Source: Syncephalastrum monosporum B8922 (taxonomy: Eukaryota > Mucoromycota > Mucoromycetes > Mucorales > Syncephalastraceae). Taken from it: DNA of 45,107 nt. Positions 42,116-45,107 of this stretch are shown piece by piece. The stretch covers positions 1 to 45,107 of the forward strand of contig JNEN01000349.1 in assembly GCA_000697355.1 (NCBI GenBank). Reading direction: 5' to 3'. Numbering within the stretch: position 1 is the first letter of the stretch; every line of letters begins with the position of its first letter. The notes beneath the pieces are model-generated. The model searched no databases. It was given only the letters and a program-made list of their open reading frames with translations, and was not told where the DNA came from. A program made the position numbers and the translations under genes.

Positions 42116-44440
42116 TTAAATTATATGTGTGGGATCATGCAAGCGAGGAAGGACGTGCTGTTCGACTTCCATAGGCGTCAGAATGGGCTGACTCATTTCG
42201 TTTTCTTCCACCTTGGGCGCGGGTGGTGGCGGCGGCGGTGGTGGTGGTAATGGCGGCTGGGCCTTCTTGGGTAGTATTTTTCTTGGTCGACCGCGGCCCC
42301 GCTTCACAGGATTGCCATTTGCGTCGAGGGGAGCAGGCGTCTTCGGCTTCTTGGGCGTCTTTGGCTTTTTGGGCGTCTTTGGTGCCTTGGATGCCTTGGA
42401 TGCCTTTGGTGTCTTCGCATGTCCGTTCAGGGCCGATCCGGAGGATTTTCGGTCTGCGGCAGAAATATCCAGCTTCGTGTCTTCCTTCTCCTCGCTTCGT
42501 TTGCGCTCATTCTCCTGCACACGCGCGGATCGCTTCCGTGCAGGTTCTTCCGATTCAGATGTCTTGCGCCGCCGCTTGCCGGGGCGTTCTTGTTGTGTTT
42601 CGCCATTTTTGCCCTCGCCCTCGCCATGCCCTCGGACCTTCGGCTTGGCAGCCATTTGGAGGTAACGCGTCAAGCTCTTCAAGAGCTCGTCGGCGGATTT
42701 GAGCCGGACGGGCAGCTCGAGGGATCGCAGGTAGCCGCGCGGGCCCAGTGAAGACTTTTTCATGTCGCTGTACAGCCAATCGATGAGCTCCTTCAGTCCT
42801 GCGCGTTCTCGCTCGGACAGGCAATGGACATCTGTTCCCGACGTCACGAGTCAGTCACTTCTTCTACCTCTCGTTTGGGTGTTTACCTTGTTTGAGCCGG
42901 TCGCGGTAGTGCAGCACGGCATACCAATGAATACGGACAAAGTAGGGGAAGCGGAACTTGTCGGGCACTTCTGTGGTATCTTCGATGCGGTAGATCTCAA
43001 GTTGGCCTGGAATATCGAGGCCGTGTAAGAAATTGCCACCGATCACCAGTGCATCATCCGGTGTATATACAGCATGAATCCACCCAGTGGGAATGATCCT
43101 GACACATCAATCAGTATTGGCTCGCGTCCCACTTTTTGTTCCATCTTGCTTACATGGTGTTGCCTGCTTTCAGGTGCACGGCGTAGCACTTTTTCACCTC
43201 ATCACCCAAAAATATATGGCTCTGATCGGGAGACTGGTTCCATTTCTCGTATTTTTTAAGGTTGGTCGGGGTGGGCTCGATAAAGTAAAACACCTTGGAG
43301 CCACTGACGATATGATAAAATACCTGTAGCTCTATTCAGTATTCTGCTATCAGGCGCTGTAGCTCGCTTTTGCTTACCGAAGTACCACCAAAATCAATAT
43401 GACTATCCCAGGTACAGATACAGATCAAATGCAGATATAGACACAAAATAAGTACAATGAGAGTGACGACCGCAACGGTAGAACTTACAAGTCGGTATAG
43501 GAGTTGCGGGTGCCCATCAGACAGTAGAGTTGCACTTTGGGGTATTCCTCCGGAGTATGCTCGTGAGGCCAGACTTGGTCGATCCAGTCCATGTCGCGCA
43601 CGAGTTTGGGCCGTTCAATGTCCTTTGCAAAGTCGGTGCCGCTGATTTCGAGGCTGATCACATTCCGGATGCGATCGCGGCGTTCCAGCTCGTAGTAATC
43701 GGCCCAGCGACCCATGTTCCAGCCGGAGATCTCGGATTGCGTAGCAACATCTATAACAAATCAAGGATATCAGTAACATGGAGGGGACGCGCGCACAGAC
43801 ATGCGTTTTCAATGCGTTACCAATGACTTCCACAGGATAATCATAACCTAAAAAATTTAATGCCATCAGTATGCCACTGGGTGCTTATTTTAATTATGTT
43901 ATGCATGCATACCGACAGACTTGGCGACATCGCGGACCGTGGTGGTAGGAGGCGGCATGCGCATGCCCAGCCCGTCTGGATTTTCAATCACAAAGGGCCA
44001 GGTCATGCCTGTCTCGCGCATGTGCTCATACGTGACCTGGCTCGCGTCGAGGCGCTGGAAGGGATCTTCCTCGAACTGCTTGGATCGCAGCACCTTTTCC
44101 CAAATATTCTGATCGGCCGTCTTGCCGTCGTTCAGATCGGCATAGTTGAGCTCGCTGCGTTCACGTGTCGACTTTCGCGGTTCGGGTTTGTCTACAGGAA
44201 TGTCAAGCTACAGTCACTGGAATCAGCTGTCTTACAAGTGGAGGGGCCGTGGACAGGTACACACTGAGCGCAGTGGTACTCGTCAAATGAAGCGCATTCG
44301 GAACTGGTCAGGCGCAGGCAGTGGGCGTGGAACCACGTCTTGCAACAGTTGCATTGCAGCCACAAGTCCTTTGGGCTAAAGTCGCTGTAGCCTGTCTGCG
44401 CACAAAGCACGCAATTCTCAGTTTCTTCGACAACACCCAT
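42116..44440 (-). CDS. JHD1: JmjC histone demethylase, JHD1/KDM2 family
   Basis: An Fe(II)/2-oxoglutarate dioxygenase that removes methyl groups from H3K36. Exons (minus): 44236-44440, 43913-44191, 43821-43847, 43489-43750, 43378-43402, 43154-43323, 42887-43098, 42116-42831; 631 residues. The PHD finger is at 10-60 (C10, C13, C30, C33, H38, C41, C57, C60). The JmjC core shows SEISGWNMGRWADYYELERR, the iron ligands His259 and Asp261 in FHIDFGGTS, then YHIVSGSKVFYFIEPTPTNL and His331 in PTGWIHAVYTPDDALVIGGN and FLHGLDI. The tail is Lys/Pro-rich with KTPKKP repeats, an AT-hook (KRGRGRPRK) and polyproline. Two micro-exons of 27 and 25 bases occur; the latter encodes FHIDFGGTS. It converges on LARP7 with an 88-base gap. 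Confidence 0.96.
42335..42410. repeat. Degenerate repeat coding KTPKKP/KASKA units in JHD1
   Basis: Plus-strand GGCGTCTTTGGCTTTTT-type units followed by GCCTTGGAT units; they encode Lys/Pro/Ala-rich repeats before the AT-hook. Confidence 0.7.
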
Positions 44441-45107
44441 TGTAAAGCCAAGGGACCCACAAAAAAGTGTGTATGCAAAAAAAATGAACAGGTGCAATAA
44501 TTTGAAGATCAGATAAAAAAAAATGGCACCACCCTCGCTTTTGCACCGCACTCCTGTGTTGTATGTTTATCTCAATTGCTTTGGCAGCAGGATAAAAATG
44601 TTGTTGATTGCCATTGATCTACTGACATGCCGTCAGACAACGACGTACTTCTCTCGGTGACTCTACAGTATGTCCTGCAGCATCAAGTACAACCTGTCAC
44701 TATTTCACGTGTGAGTGCACTATAATACGCGCCATCTGCCACTGTGCGCCGGCTGCTCGAGTATGGATAGACAACCAGACATCGTTTAAGAAGACGACCC
44801 ATTCGAGTTTTAAGGCAGGGTACCGCTCTAACCCTCTAGTTTTACAAAAGGAAAGGCGGAAAAAACATGGATGCATGAAAGGTCCATACTTTCCATTGTG
44901 GAGACGTGGTCTGTGCTGAAGTAGCGTGTATGAGACAGTAAATGTGGTATCCTGAGAAACGCAAGCCGATTGTATGAGTGGATGGCGCTCTATTTATTAA
45001 GCGAGAGAGCGAGAAAGAAGCATCGAAGTTTCCTGCTTAATCGCCCTTTTTACACGCGCTCGGCGCGATGGCCCTTCTTCCCAAATTGTCCATGTGAAAC
45101 CCTTATC
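44441..45107. other. JHD1 upstream region to window edge
   Basis: Holds the JHD1 promoter. On the plus strand, ATG 44628 opens a short frame (MPSDNDVLLSVTLQYVLQHQ...) with a possible donor GTGAGT at about 44710, which could be the first exon of a divergent gene; no convincing second exon follows in the remaining 400 bases. Confidence 0.35.

Noticed and set aside
44628..44820. First exon of a divergent gene beyond JHD1
   Set aside because: A donor exists, but the following sequence gives no convincing exon before stops; the window ends too soon.
1..45107. tRNA, rRNA, U6 snRNA or CRISPR arrays
   Set aside because: No cloverleaf with matching B box, no snRNA signature and no regularly spaced repeats were seen on reading both strands.

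Overview
This window is nuclear DNA from an intron-rich filamentous fungus. Introns are short (about 45-75 bases, nearly all GT-AG), gene spacing is tight, and the proteins are plainly fungal: the RNA-binding protein Vts1, an SMP-domain protein like Nvj2, Jhd1, Bet2 and Rpf1. A Fanzor-like relic, a GH25 lysozyme, a GH8 glycosidase, a LARP7/Pof8-type protein and a DHTKD1-type dehydrogenase suggest an early-diverging lineage, most likely Mucoromycota (Mucorales). That placement is inference.

Left part (1-10500): gene-poor and AT-rich. It opens with a decayed Fanzor/TnpB-like nuclease gene (44-1539) followed directly by GNRA-type hairpins that could be the remnant of its guide RNA. Two small intronless hypothetical genes follow (2592-2993 and 3946-4224, both minus). 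About 6 kb with no recognisable gene comes next.

Middle left (10500-14600): a secreted GH25 lysozyme (plus) and a GH8 glycosidase (minus) lie tail to tail, then, after an empty stretch, ribosomal protein eL29 (plus).

Right part (15000-45100): a dense housekeeping block. In order it holds VTS1 (-), PARN deadenylase (-), DHTKD1-type E1 dehydrogenase (+), CCT8 chaperonin subunit (+), RRP1 (-), FRS1 phenylalanyl-tRNA synthetase beta (+), an NVJ2/TEX2-like lipid-transfer protein (-), an MDR-family oxidoreductase (-), RPF1 (+), BET2 (-), a LARP7-like protein (+) and a JHD1/KDM2 demethylase (-). Several serve RNA biology: eL29, RRP1 and RPF1 in ribosome production, VTS1 and PARN in mRNA or small-RNA 3' end control, and LARP7 in small-RNA handling. 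No operon logic applies; neighbours are mostly divergent or convergent.

Exon coordinates were built by hand from frame continuity, splice-site consensus and family conservation. For the well-known families every junction keeps the frame and total lengths match the family. The least certain points are the first exons of LARP7 and GH8 and the third intron of RRP1.
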